Source: JBJXGV01 sp046160485 (GTDB lineage: Bacteria > Orphanbacterota > Orphanbacteria > JBJXGV01). Taken from it: DNA of 64,000 bases. This document shows positions 24,415-33,454 of this stretch, piece by piece. The first letter of the stretch is position 1. Each line of letters begins with the position of its first letter. The stretch lies in NCBI GenBank assembly GCA_046160485.1, contig JBJXGV010000028.1, positions 310,001-374,000 on the forward strand, written 5' to 3'. Under the pieces are notes generated by a model. It made no database searches, was not told the DNA's origin, and saw nothing but the letters and a program-made list of their open reading frames with translations. The position numbers were made by a program, and so were the translations under genes.

Positions 24415-25863
24415 ATGCGCGACGCGATTCCAGCGTTCCGATACCGTAGGTCTTTGCCCGTTCTTGCGCTGTTTCTTCTGATTTTGCCAGCCTGCGGCGG
24501 CGGCGACGGCGGCACCGATCCGCTCCCAACGGGGGAATACTCCAACACGATTCAGCCGATCTTCAATCGAAGCTGCATCGCAAGCTGCCACTCCCCCGGC
24601 AACACCGAAGACGAGAGCGAGCTCGACCTAACGACCTGGGACGCCCTCATCCTCGGAAGCAAGAACGGCGAGATCCTCATTCCGTTTCGGCCGGACCAAA
24701 GCCACTTGATCGATCACATCACGGGAGTTGCCACTCCGCGCATGCCGCTCTCGCGCGATCCGCTTCCGAACTCCGAAGTCGACATCCTCGAACGCTGGGT
24801 GCTCGACGGAGCGCGCAACGACGCGGGCGAGGTCCCCTACGCCGATCTCGCGCGGAAGATCTACGTCGCGAACCAGGGCTCCGACGAAATCTCCGTCCTC
24901 TCGCTCGATGGGTTTCTCGTGACACGCATCGTGACTGTGGGCTCCGACCCGGCGAGTATCGAAAGCCCTCACAACATCTGGCTCGATGGACCCGGCGACC
25001 GCTGGTACGTCACACTTATCAGTAATCCTGGCCAGCTGGCGCAGTACGACGCAGAGAACGACTCGCTCTTGGGCACGGTCGCCGTGGGCAACTCCCCCGC
25101 GAACGGTGTGACGACGTCGGATGGTTCGAAAGTGTTCGTAACGAACTGGGACGAGACGACCGGCGCAATTGGATACGTAACCGTGGTCGATGCGGCCACA
25201 ATGACGGTCGTGGAGACCATCCAGGTGGGCGGCCAGCCGCACGGCATCGCGATTTCGAGCGACGACACCCGCCTCTATACGACGAACTATCACTCCGACG
25301 ACATTTCCGTCGTCGACCTAACACAGGATCCGCCCGTTGAGATCTCGCGTATTCCGGTTGCCGCCGACGTGAACCCGCTCGCGCCGAGACAGTATCTCCC
25401 CAACGAAGTCATACCTTCGCGCGACGGGCGGTTTCTCTTCGTTGTTCTCAACAAAGCCGGTCGCAGCGATCTGCGTGTCATCGATCTGGCAGGCGACTCG
25501 CTCTACACTGTAATCCCGACGGGCGGAGCCGGATTCCTCGCCGACCTGACGCCCGACGGAACCGAGCTCTACGTCGCCGACTGGAACGCGCGATCCGTCA
25601 CCGTCATCAATACGACGACGCTCACGCGAGTGGCGACGATCACGGATCCCTACTTCGCGTTCCCTCACGGAGTGGCGTTCACTCCGGATGGCCGGTACGC
25701 GCTCGTCACGAACGAGAACCAGAGCGGCGCCGCCCCAGCGCACCATCCTACGGAAGGCGGCAGCCCCCGTGGGAACATCACAATTATCGATACCCAGACG
25801 CGCCAGGTAGTCAAGGCGATCGATCTCGAGCCGTTCTCTGCCGGGATCGCGGTCAAGTTCTAG
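24415..25863 (+). CDS. Lipoprotein with cytochrome-like head and YVTN beta-propeller
   Basis: 482 residues; the ATG at 24415 is fixed by GAGGAGG five bases upstream. Lipobox LPAC marks a lipoprotein. The head (about 35-135) carries CIASCH, a CxxxCH haem-type motif with three spacer residues, and follows the plan of planctomycete-type cytochrome domains (SHLIDHITG, MPLSRDPLPNSEVDILERWVLDGA). The rest is a seven-bladed-type propeller of YVTN repeats (KIYVANQGSDEISVL, KVFVTNWDE, RLYTTNYHSDDISVVD). Probably periplasmic or surface-exposed. Followed after 13 bases by the pentahaem lipoprotein gene, so the two are co-transcribed. Confidence 0.85.
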   Translation: MRDAIPAFRYRRSLPVLALFLLILPACGGGDGGTDPLPTGEYSNTIQPIFNRSCIASCHSPGNTEDESELDLTTWDALILGSKNGEILIPFRPDQSHLIDHITGVATPRMPLSRDPLPNSEVDILERWVLDGARNDAGEVPYADLARKIYVANQGSDEISVLSLDGFLVTRIVTVGSDPASIESPHNIWLDGPGDRWYVTLISNPGQLAQYDAENDSLLGTVAVGNSPANGVTTSDGSKVFVTNWDETTGAIGYVTVVDAATMTVVETIQVGGQPHGIAISSDDTRLYTTNYHSDDISVVDLTQDPPVEISRIPVAADVNPLAPRQYLPNEVIPSRDGRFLFVVLNKAGRSDLRVIDLAGDSLYTVIPTGGAGFLADLTPDGTELYVADWNARSVTVINTTTLTRVATITDPYFAFPHGVAFTPDGRYALVTNENQSGAAPAHHPTEGGSPRGNITIIDTQTRQVVKAIDLEPFSAGIAVKF

Positions 25864-25876
25864 GACGCCGCGCGTC

Positions 25877-27262
25877 ATGAGCCGATTCCGTGCATGGGCC
25901 TGCGTAGCGCTCCTCGGCGCGTTTCTCATCGCATGCGCGCTCTCGGGCTGCGGCGACGACCCGACGAAGCCCGATCCTACGGGGACAGGCACAGGCACCG
26001 GAACGGGCACGGGAACGGGAACGGGAACCGGCGACCCCCGTCCCAAGCTCGAGGACTTTCGCGACCCCGCGGTGTGCGGACAGTGCCACCCGAACCACTA
26101 CTCCGAGTGGCGCGAGTCGATGCACGCGTACGCGATGAAGGACCCAGTCTTCTTCGCGCTCAACGCGCGGGAGAAGCAGGCAACGAGCGGAGCGCTCGGC
26201 GAGTTCTGCGTCTCGTGCCACTCGCCCATCGGCCTCGTCACCGGCGCTGCCGAGAACTTCACCGACCCGGCGCTGCTTCCCGACCTCGTGCAGGCCGGCG
26301 TCACATGTGAATCCTGCCACCTCGCCCGCGACTTCGTCCCCGCCGGCCCCGACGGTGGTCACTTCGAATTCGCCCCCGGAGAAAGCATCTTCGGCCCAAT
26401 GGATCAGGTCGTTCCGAACTCGTTCCATCTCTCGATTCAGAACCGCGACTTCAACCGCTCGCGCGTGTGCATGCCGTGCCACAACTTCGAGAGCGGCGGC
26501 GTGGTGCTCGAAGGAACTTTCCGCGAGTGGGTCGAGAGTTCATTCTCATCGCGCAAGGAGTGCCAGGACTGTCACATGGAGGGATACTCCGGCCAGGCCG
26601 CGATAGACGGCCCGCAGCGACTGCGCCTCCACCGCCACTACTTTACGGGCGTCGACATCGCAATGGTGCCATTTCCGGGCTCGGAGGCGCAGCGGGCGCG
26701 CGTCGAGAACCTGCTTCGCGAGTCCGCGACGCTCCTCGTCGGGTTGCCGGCGACCGTTGCGCCGGAAAGCACGCTCCTGGTTCAGGCGCGCGTCGTCAAC
26801 GATAAGACCGGGCACGACCTCCCATCGGGGACGACCTTCGAGCGCGAGATGTGGCTCGAGGTGGTCGTTCGCGACGCGGCGGGAGATACGATCTACGTGA
26901 GCGGAAACCTCGACGCCAACGGGGACCTTCGCACGCGCCACTCGGAACTCGATCCGAACGGCGATGCCGATCTCATGCTATGGACGAAGGAACTCGTCGA
27001 TCCGAACGGCGACGAGGAAACGACGATCTTCCGCGCAATCGGCGCAACGGGCGACGTCATTCCCGTCGAAAGCACGCGCGGGAAGGACTACAACGTGGCC
27101 GTTCCAAGCGATGCGGTTGGGCCGCTTACGGTGAGTGTGCGGCTGCTCTTCCGGCCGTTTAAGCCGTACGTGCTCCGCTCGCTCGGACTTGCCGAGCTCG
27201 CGCCGCAGAACCCGGTCTTCGAGATGGAAGCGAAGACCACCGAGGTTCCGCTCGCGCGGTAG
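25877..27262 (+). CDS. Pentahaem c-type cytochrome lipoprotein
   Basis: 461 residues. The lipobox is LSGC. A (Thr-Gly)9 linker follows the anchor, then five haem c motifs: CGQCH (67), CVSCH (111), CESCH (144), CMPCH (198) and CQDCH (229), with a cytochrome c554-like layout (HPNHYSEWRESMHAYA near the first haem). The C-terminal half (about 285-461) is beta-rich (VNDKTGHDLPSGTTFEREMWLEV) and has no haem motif. Probably anchored on the periplasmic or outer face as an electron carrier. It shares an operon with the upstream cytochrome-propeller protein. Confidence 0.88.
   Translation: MSRFRAWACVALLGAFLIACALSGCGDDPTKPDPTGTGTGTGTGTGTGTGTGDPRPKLEDFRDPAVCGQCHPNHYSEWRESMHAYAMKDPVFFALNAREKQATSGALGEFCVSCHSPIGLVTGAAENFTDPALLPDLVQAGVTCESCHLARDFVPAGPDGGHFEFAPGESIFGPMDQVVPNSFHLSIQNRDFNRSRVCMPCHNFESGGVVLEGTFREWVESSFSSRKECQDCHMEGYSGQAAIDGPQRLRLHRHYFTGVDIAMVPFPGSEAQRARVENLLRESATLLVGLPATVAPESTLLVQARVVNDKTGHDLPSGTTFEREMWLEVVVRDAAGDTIYVSGNLDANGDLRTRHSELDPNGDADLMLWTKELVDPNGDEETTIFRAIGATGDVIPVESTRGKDYNVAVPSDAVGPLTVSVRLLFRPFKPYVLRSLGLAELAPQNPVFEMEAKTTEVPLAR
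25979..26032 (+). repeat. Hexanucleotide tandem repeat coding for (Thr-Gly)9
   Basis: Nine imperfect 6-base units of the form ACN GGN, the most frequent being ACGGGA. Unit gain or loss keeps the frame and would alter the length of the linker between lipid anchor and haem domain in the pentahaem lipoprotein. Confidence 0.9.
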
Positions 27263-27271
27263 CGTTTGATT

Positions 27272-27295
27272 CGGCGCGCTCGCGCGCGCGCGCCG
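27272..27295. terminator. GC-only hairpin between convergent genes
   Basis: CGGCGCGC (27272-27279) pairs perfectly with GCGCGCCG (27288-27295), loop 8 bases, in the 70-base gap between the pentahaem gene and the FG-GAP gene. No T-tract follows on either strand, and alternating CG makes other foldings possible. Confidence 0.35.
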
Positions 27296-27332
27296 CGCGA
27301 CCAGATGCGCAGGGGCGGCTCCGGCACGCCAA

Positions 27333-30203
27333 CTATCTCAGGTGGACGATACGGCCTTTCGCTTCGCGCGGGCCCGCCGTGACACTGTAGAAATAGATTC
27401 CGCCGGTCACCTCGTCGCCGTCATCGTCGCGGCCATCCCAAACCATCGACCGCTGCGCTCCAAGAGAAACCGTCGTCGGGCCGATCTCTCGGATTCGCCG
27501 CCCGGATGCGTCGAATACGCGCAGCGTGACTCTCGAATCCTCCGGCAGGTCCATCAGAATCTGCACCGGCCCGCGGGAGGGATTCGGGCGGGCCGCGTAG
27601 ACACGAAAGTCGATGGCCATGTCGAGCACTGCGGGAGCGAACGCGGAATCGGGTGCCACCGTCGCAACGTCCCCGTTCATGTAGAGCGCTTCGACGCGGT
27701 AGATCGCGCCGGCGAGACCCGACGCGTCGACGAAGGTGTTCTCGATCGCTCCGGGAAGATTCTCCGCGCCGCTAACGGGGACGAACGCGCCGCCGCCGGT
27801 CGAGCGGCTCAAGCGGAATGCGAGCCCTTTATAGGTACCTGACACCGTCCAGCGCAGGGTGGCGCCGGAGCTACCGAACGAAACGGATGACGTCTCGAGG
27901 CCGAGCCTGGGAAATCCGACGGAGACAGCGACCGGCCCATACGACGCGCACGCCAGACCGGCATTCGTCGCATCGAGAATGTAGCGATAACTGTTTCCCG
28001 CGAAACCGGCCGTCGTGTCGTCGTAGACGAAGTGCGGGCCCGCGGACTGCGCAACCTGCGCGATTGTCGCGAACTCCCCCGCGCCAACGGCGCGCCGTAT
28101 GTGGAACGCTTCGGTTCCGCTAGCGACCGCTCGCCACTCGAGCGAGATCCCGCCTTCGCTCGGCGCAGCCGACAGGCCGCCCGAATTGTTGCGATAAAAA
28201 TTCACGCCGCCGTTCTCTTCGCCGACGAAGAGGTCGAGATCGCCGTCGGCGTCGATGTCGGCAAACGCCGGAGCGCTCACGCGCCCGACATCGATCCCCT
28301 CGAACTTGTTCGTAGCGAGGTCGAATCGCAGACTGTCACCCTGCCCCCGATTTCGGTACTCGCGCAGGCGCCCGTCGATTGAGCCGATCCAGATGTCGAG
28401 GTAGGTGTCGCAGTTCGAATCGATCAGAAGCGGCGCCAAATGCTGCGTGACAGTGTCGCCGACCGTGTTGAAGCCGAACGCCGAGTCGGCGCGAGACGTT
28501 ACCCACGCGAATCGCGGCTGCACGCCTTCAGCCGTGAGGTCGAATGTTCCGAGATTGTCGTACCAGTAGATCTTCGGCCTGCTGCTCACCCCGAATTCGC
28601 CGACGAGCAGATCAAGATCGCCGTCGCGATCGAGGTCCCCCACTGTCGGCACACCGACGTCGTCCGGACGGTGCCGGCGATTGCCGGGCAACACGGCGTC
28701 GAGGAGGACTCCCGTAAACTGAAAGCTCGCGCTCGCCGGCGAGCCTTGATTCTCGAAGTAGAAAACTTGATACGGCTCGCCCTGCTGCCCTGCGAGCAAG
28801 TCGAGATCGCCGTCGCCGTCCATGTCGGCGAGGACGGGAGCCGGTGTCGCGAGCCGCGGATGGACTACCGCGGCGAACGGGTCCTCTTCCGCCGGTACCA
28901 GGCGGAACGCTGGCGCCGCGGCGCTTCCGATGTTCTCGATGAGGCGAAGCCCGGGGACGCCCTCGCCATCCAAGTCTTGAAACGTGAATCGCCCAACGAC
29001 GAGATCGAGATCGCCGTCCGCGTCGATATCAGCGATCGCGGGGCGCGCGACGGCTCCCACGTCAATCCCGTCGATCAATGCCGACTCGACATACTCGAAC
29101 GCGACAGCCCCCGTCGTGTCTGCGTCGCGAAACAGGAGGAGGCTCTGATCGAGCAGGGCGAGCGGGTCGCGAGGACTGGCGAGGAGATCGAGCGCGCCGT
29201 CGGCATCAATATCGACGACATCGTTCCACACTTGGAAGAACGAACTCCCGTCGACCGGAAATGGCAGCAGCGTATCCGTCACGCGCGTGTACGCGGCACT
29301 GTCCGGCGTCCCGTCGTTTCGGAAGAACCAGACGTTGATATTGTTCAGATCACCGATGAAGAGATCGTAGTCGCTGTCGGCATCGACGTCGGCGAACGTC
29401 GGAACCGCCGGGCCATGGCGTTCACCGGACTCGGAGCCACCGCTGGAGGACGTTGCGCGCGCGACGTTCGGCGAAACCCCCTGCACGAAGGTGCTGATCC
29501 CGCCGAAATCGAATCGCTGAGACGAATAGAACGGCTGAGTCCGCGTGCCAATATTCCAGTTTATGACCGCGGTCCCGAGCCCCGTGTTCATGAAGAAAAA
29601 GTCGAGGTCGCCGTCCGCGTCGAGATCGACAAAGGCGGGCGTGTTGCCGTCGCCCGGCGAGGCTTGCGCGGAATCGAGGAAGGCCACGGTTCCCTGCCAC
29701 TGGAAAAGCGGGTCCGCGGGGGTGCCGACGTTCTTGTAGTAGCCGATCGGATTTCCGTCGGGAGCAACGCCGCCGAAGAGGTCCAGCACGCTGTCACCGT
29801 CGATATCCGCGAACGCAAACCAAGGGTCCGCCGCCACGATCGGCGGATCGACGATGTTTTCGCTCTGTGGCTCGAAACGCGGCTCGGCCGCGCTGCCGAC
29901 ATTCCGAAAAACCGCGATTCGTCCATCGGGATCGAGTGACGCGAAATCGAAATCACTGTCGCGATCGAGGTCGACGAAGCGAAACTTCGGGCTAAAGAAC
30001 CCGCCACCGATGCCGCCGTAGAACGGAATCGTTCCACCGCCCGTAACCGGAAAGGCCACGGGCTCCCAGGTGAACGCACCGGCCGTCTGCGCGGACGCGG
30101 CACTGGAGATGCCCGCGGCCACGACGAAGCCCAACGCCATGCCGACCAACCATTGCGAGGCGACGGAGCGCTTTGAAGACCGAGCCGATGAAACAGCGAT
30201 CAA
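27333..30203 (-). CDS. Large secreted FG-GAP/VCBS repeat protein with FlgD-like C-terminal sorting domain
   Basis: 956 residues from a TTG at 30203 that overlaps the upstream stop (TTGA); a later ATG at 30140 is possible. A signal peptide (ALGFVVAAGISSAASA) is followed by about ten repeats with the Ca-binding type motif DxDxDxDL (VDLDRDSDFDF, DIDADGDLDL, DMDGDGDLDL), i.e. an FG-GAP propeller set. Then come Fn3/Ig-like regions (about 735-870) and a C-terminal FlgD-like domain: ARPNPSRGPVQI, LRVFDASGRRIREI, GGIYFYSV and a basic end IVHLR. Likely exported and surface-bound. Third gene of an operon with the zinc-ribbon and transglutaminase-like genes. Ligand unknown. Confidence 0.85.
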   Translation of the reverse strand: MIAVSSARSSKRSVASQWLVGMALGFVVAAGISSAASAQTAGAFTWEPVAFPVTGGGTIPFYGGIGGGFFSPKFRFVDLDRDSDFDFASLDPDGRIAVFRNVGSAAEPRFEPQSENIVDPPIVAADPWFAFADIDGDSVLDLFGGVAPDGNPIGYYKNVGTPADPLFQWQGTVAFLDSAQASPGDGNTPAFVDLDADGDLDFFFMNTGLGTAVINWNIGTRTQPFYSSQRFDFGGISTFVQGVSPNVARATSSSGGSESGERHGPAVPTFADVDADSDYDLFIGDLNNINVWFFRNDGTPDSAAYTRVTDTLLPFPVDGSSFFQVWNDVVDIDADGALDLLASPRDPLALLDQSLLLFRDADTTGAVAFEYVESALIDGIDVGAVARPAIADIDADGDLDLVVGRFTFQDLDGEGVPGLRLIENIGSAAAPAFRLVPAEEDPFAAVVHPRLATPAPVLADMDGDGDLDLLAGQQGEPYQVFYFENQGSPASASFQFTGVLLDAVLPGNRRHRPDDVGVPTVGDLDRDGDLDLLVGEFGVSSRPKIYWYDNLGTFDLTAEGVQPRFAWVTSRADSAFGFNTVGDTVTQHLAPLLIDSNCDTYLDIWIGSIDGRLREYRNRGQGDSLRFDLATNKFEGIDVGRVSAPAFADIDADGDLDLFVGEENGGVNFYRNNSGGLSAAPSEGGISLEWRAVASGTEAFHIRRAVGAGEFATIAQVAQSAGPHFVYDDTTAGFAGNSYRYILDATNAGLACASYGPVAVSVGFPRLGLETSSVSFGSSGATLRWTVSGTYKGLAFRLSRSTGGGAFVPVSGAENLPGAIENTFVDASGLAGAIYRVEALYMNGDVATVAPDSAFAPAVLDMAIDFRVYAARPNPSRGPVQILMDLPEDSRVTLRVFDASGRRIREIGPTTVSLGAQRSMVWDGRDDDGDEVTGGIYFYSVTAGPREAKGRIVHLR

Positions 30204-32317
30204 TTGTCCGCCTTGCCGACGAGCGGTGCTTTCGTAAAGACGATCTCTTCCGCGCCCGTTCGGCGAATCTCGTCGAGGCCGCGGAGAAACCGCCCGAAGA
30301 CAGCCTTGTCGATATCGAAATCCTTCAGCGTGAGATAAGTCCTGACGCCGAGGCCGTCGAAGATATCGTCGTAGTCGCGCTGGAAATCGAGAAACCCGCT
30401 CGAAACTTTTGTATCGCCGGGAAAAGAGGTGACGACGTATCCGTCGGGCGGCGTGATCGTGACATCGTGCGAAATCGCTTCCGGATAGAGAAAAACAAGC
30501 GCGCCGCTTCGCTTGGTCGTCGTCGGCGTTTGCTCGAGGGTCGGTAAACCGAAAGCGAGCGCCGGTACGCGGACCTCGTCCGCGCCAGGGGTCCACGGCC
30601 GGCTGACCGCATATCGCACGCTCAGATCGGTACCGAGCGAATCGAGATTGCGTACGGAAAACGATGTCACCGCAAAGTCGGCGCCACTGCGGTCCAACCA
30701 GGACTTGAACGCCGCCGATTGCTCTTGAGGCGACTTTCCGAGCAGAGCCCGACGCATGAGAAGGGAATGCGCGCCGCGGAAATCGATCGTCGCTTCGAAA
30801 GTCATTGTGCCCGACGCGTCCCATGTCGACTTCGCGTCCGTAAGATCGTATCCGCAGTCGGACGTGCCGTAGGGTTCGATCGTCAGTGCGCCCACGGTGG
30901 GATCCCAGAAATTCGGCGCACCATCCCAGACAATGAGAGGAGTCAGGCCGGCATCGTTGCCTGGGCCTCGCAACTTCTCTGACACTTCGCCGAATCCGAG
31001 CGCCTGATCCGTCGGATCGAGCCAAACCTCGCGAGCCGGCAGGAACGAATGGACGAGAGCGTGGTCGAAGAACATGAAGGTCGGGAAGTTCTGCTCGAAG
31101 CGCCCGAGCGTGCGCGAGGAAACAAGCGCCAGCGACGCGTCGAGTCCGGCGCAGCGCATGAGGTGCGCGAGGCATGCGGCCGCATCCTTGGCGTCGCCGT
31201 AGCCGCGTTCGAGAACTTCGGAGGGCGCATCCGGGATGAGCTTCGACTCGTTTACCGGGATCGGAACCCAACGAACGTGACTGCGCACGTGTTCGTAGAG
31301 AGCCCGCGCTTTCAACGAGTCTTCGTCGATGCCGCGCACGATCGCAAGGGCGAGATCCGCTGCTCGCTGATCGCTCGCGAAGACTCGTTCGACCTCACCG
31401 TTGTACCAACCGCGCAACTTGTCCCAATCGCGCTCGAACGCAACGGTCAGGTCAACGGAGCGCGCAAGCGCGGTGGGCGGCAGCGCGAATTCCTCGGCCG
31501 ACAACTCCGGAACGTTCGTGAGGCTCCAGATATACCGCTGCATCTCTCCCGTGGAACCCGTGACGGTCTCCGTTTCGGGTCGTTCGAGATCGCCATGCTG
31601 CATGTAGGAGTCGGTCCACCACGGGAATCCGCCGACGACGCTTAGCGGCGCCGTGACCGTGTAGGTGGCGCGATCGATCGGGTAGGAGTGATCGAACACG
31701 AAACTGTTCATCGCGAACGCCTCGCTCCCACGAACGGAATACTTCAGATCAAGGATACACGTGTCGGGAAGCGGACCGAATTCAACGACGCGCCAGCGTA
31801 GATCCGCATAATCGGGAAATTCCGGCTCTCGAGGTACGTCGCGAATCTTTGCCTTCGGGACCGAGAGGGGGGTGCCGTTGCGCAAAATAACGCGCGCCTC
31901 GAGTCCGGAAATAGTCCGATCGGAATGAAACGGGATCCGCACGGTCGCGACCTTTGCGGCTTCAGGCGAATCGCCATCGAAAACCGCGCAGGTCCACTGG
32001 TACTCGCTATCGACCGTAAAGCGCGACCCTGCAAACGACGCAGAACTCTTCGTCGCGGACAACCCGCTCTGTTGCGTGACGTCCGTAAACGCGACTTCAC
32101 CAGTATATGTGGCCATGTCGATGCACTCGTGCAGCAGACCAATGACCGGGCGTGTGTCACCGTACTTTGCGGACAGGTTGCGCCAGAACGCGTCGTCGGC
32201 GACCGCGGAGCGGACATCCGCCACAACGCACGCTGCGAATGTGATCGCTACAACTGCAGCAATCCGTTCAGACGCGGCCGCGTGCAGGGTGAACAAATCA
32301 GGGCCAAGACGTTTCAC
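30200..32317 (-). CDS. DUF3857/transglutaminase-like secreted protein with catalytic Cys replaced
   Basis: 705 residues from a GTG at 32317, which overlaps the upstream stop (GTGA) and has GAGGAGG ahead. A signal-like N-terminus (VVAITFAACVVADVRSAVA) precedes a DUF3857-type beta domain (about 60-300), a transglutaminase-like core (about 330-450) and a C-terminal DUF-type beta region. The core has the ERGYGDAKDAAACLAHLMR helix, in which the nucleophile of the usual GYGDCKD is Ala376. The His (FDHALVHSF) and Asp (WLDPTDQ) elements remain. It is therefore probably a binding or scaffold protein rather than a cross-linking or protease enzyme. Confidence 0.85.
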   Translation of the reverse strand: MKRLGPDLFTLHAAASERIAAVVAITFAACVVADVRSAVADDAFWRNLSAKYGDTRPVIGLLHECIDMATYTGEVAFTDVTQQSGLSATKSSASFAGSRFTVDSEYQWTCAVFDGDSPEAAKVATVRIPFHSDRTISGLEARVILRNGTPLSVPKAKIRDVPREPEFPDYADLRWRVVEFGPLPDTCILDLKYSVRGSEAFAMNSFVFDHSYPIDRATYTVTAPLSVVGGFPWWTDSYMQHGDLERPETETVTGSTGEMQRYIWSLTNVPELSAEEFALPPTALARSVDLTVAFERDWDKLRGWYNGEVERVFASDQRAADLALAIVRGIDEDSLKARALYEHVRSHVRWVPIPVNESKLIPDAPSEVLERGYGDAKDAAACLAHLMRCAGLDASLALVSSRTLGRFEQNFPTFMFFDHALVHSFLPAREVWLDPTDQALGFGEVSEKLRGPGNDAGLTPLIVWDGAPNFWDPTVGALTIEPYGTSDCGYDLTDAKSTWDASGTMTFEATIDFRGAHSLLMRRALLGKSPQEQSAAFKSWLDRSGADFAVTSFSVRNLDSLGTDLSVRYAVSRPWTPGADEVRVPALAFGLPTLEQTPTTTKRSGALVFLYPEAISHDVTITPPDGYVVTSFPGDTKVSSGFLDFQRDYDDIFDGLGVRTYLTLKDFDIDKAVFGRFLRGLDEIRRTGAEEIVFTKAPLVGKADN

Positions 32318-32505
32318 GAGTCCTCCTCACTGTCGGCCGTGTCGGAAAGTTCGAAACCGTCCATCCCTTCTTCGTAGATGATCTCATAGCACTCTGGACA
32401 CACGAATTCGCTTTCGTGTTCGCGCACGCAGTCCTGGCAAATAAGCTTCTCGCAGCGCGCGCAGGTCTCATCGGCGTCCGTACTACGGCAGAGTTCGCAC
32501 TCCAT
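32314..32505 (-). CDS. Small double zinc-ribbon protein
   Basis: 63 residues. ATG at 32505 has GAGGA seven bases upstream; the longer frame beyond it crosses the leader and promoter and is rejected. Four CxxC pairs are evenly spaced (CELC, CARC, CQDC, CPEC) with a His (REHE), resembling a B-box or double zinc ribbon that binds two metal ions. The last 20 residues are very acidic. There is no signal peptide, so it is cytoplasmic, unlike its two exported operon partners. Function unknown; a regulatory or protein-binding role is likely. Confidence 0.8.
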   Translation of the reverse strand: MECELCRSTDADETCARCEKLICQDCVREHESEFVCPECYEIIYEEGMDGFELSDTADSEEDS

Positions 32506-32585
32506 GTTGGTCCTCGATGCTCCTCGGGCAGGTCGTTGTCCGTGATCGTGACACTCGGCAGGCGTTAAACGCGAGCGCCGACGCG

Positions 32586-32614
32586 ATACTACCCAAGCGG
32601 TCATAGGCCGTCAA
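32586..32614 (-). promoter_or_regulatory. Promoter of the zinc-ribbon/transglutaminase/FG-GAP operon
   Basis: On the minus strand TTGACG (32614-32609), 17 bp, TAGTAT (32591-32586). The leader to the ATG at 32505 would be about 75 bases. Confidence 0.6.
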
Positions 32615-32644
32615 GGATGCGCACTTCCGGGGTTTGAGGGCGCC

Positions 32645-32681
32645 GCGAAAAAGGAGAAAGCCCCCCGCTTCGCGAGGGGCT
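32645..32681 (-). terminator. Rho-independent terminator after the 32711 gene
   Basis: On the minus strand AGCCCCTCGC (32681-32672) pairs with GCGGGGGGCT (32668-32659) with one mismatch and a 3-base loop. It is followed by a T-rich run (TTTCTCCTTTTT). It lies 30 bases past the stop of the EATTWG-tailed protein at 32711. Confidence 0.85.
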
Positions 32682-32710
32682 CTGCGCTCCTGATTTCGTC
32701 GTCGGAACTT

Positions 32711-33421
32711 TTACCGGTACAGACCCTTGATATTGCCCCAGGTCGTCGCCTCCACCGGGTTCGGCGGCGGACAGTCGTTCTTCAACTCGCCGCTCCAAAG
32801 CCAGTTGTAGCCGGTCGGCACGCTGAAGAAGAAGTTGCTGCTCACCGTTGCATTCCAGACCCAGAACGGCGAGACCAGAGCGCCGAGCGAGTCGCCGGAT
32901 ACGAACGTGACCGAGCCGCGAATTTCGCCAGTCGAGTCGGGACCCGCGCCGCCTGCATCGCTGAAATTGATCAGGAGGTCATCAATGGTTCCGACGAGGA
33001 TCGGGCTACCGTCCGTGAAGAGCGATGGCACGTTGCCATTCGGAGGGCTCGCTGTCGGGGGACGGGGGGCGTCCTTACTCGTGTCGTAATAGATCGTGAT
33101 CGTTCCGCCGCCACCGTACATGAAGGTGTCGGGATCCGAATCGATGAACGCGTCGAGATCGACACCCGTAATGTGAAATGTGTACTCGGAGGCTGGGGAT
33201 TGATCGAAGAGGATGGGCGCGCCCTGATTTGGCTGGGTCTTCGTGAGGCGACCGACAACGTCGAGAGGGCTTCCCGCGGCGGGTCCTTGAGTCGCGTGTC
33301 CCCAGGAGTTGCCAAACTCGATTTTGAACTGACGGGAGCCTGGGTCACACACTTCTTGGGCAACAGTAGGCCCGGGCACTCCGAGGGCGACGCAGAGGGC
33401 GATGACGAACGATACCTTCAT
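32711..33421 (-). CDS. Secreted protein with C-terminal EATTWG motif (first paralogue)
   Basis: 236 residues from ATG 33421. A signal peptide (FVIALCVALGVPGPTVA) is followed by a soluble beta-rich domain with Gly/Asp/Ser-rich loops (MYGGGGTITIYYD, STGEIRGSVTFVSGD). I do not recognise a named family. The last 13 residues, EATTWGNIKGLYR, match the end of the neighbouring 33495-34160 protein almost exactly, and both are preceded by a PxGY element. The shared tail on otherwise diverged proteins suggests a sorting or anchoring signal (inference). It lies downstream of its paralogue and ends at a strong terminator. Confidence 0.75.
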   Translation of the reverse strand: MKVSFVIALCVALGVPGPTVAQEVCDPGSRQFKIEFGNSWGHATQGPAAGSPLDVVGRLTKTQPNQGAPILFDQSPASEYTFHITGVDLDAFIDSDPDTFMYGGGGTITIYYDTSKDAPRPPTASPPNGNVPSLFTDGSPILVGTIDDLLINFSDAGGAGPDSTGEIRGSVTFVSGDSLGALVSPFWVWNATVSSNFFFSVPTGYNWLWSGELKNDCPPPNPVEATTWGNIKGLYR

Positions 33422-33454
33422 GGATGCTGGCCCCTCGTCGCGCCGAGAACGGGG

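Noticed and set aside
30204..31271. Upstream extension of the 27333 FG-GAP gene frame
   Set aside because: The extension lies antiphase inside the transglutaminase-like gene and is Arg/Ser-rich. The TTG at 30203 gives a signal peptide and a TTGA junction.
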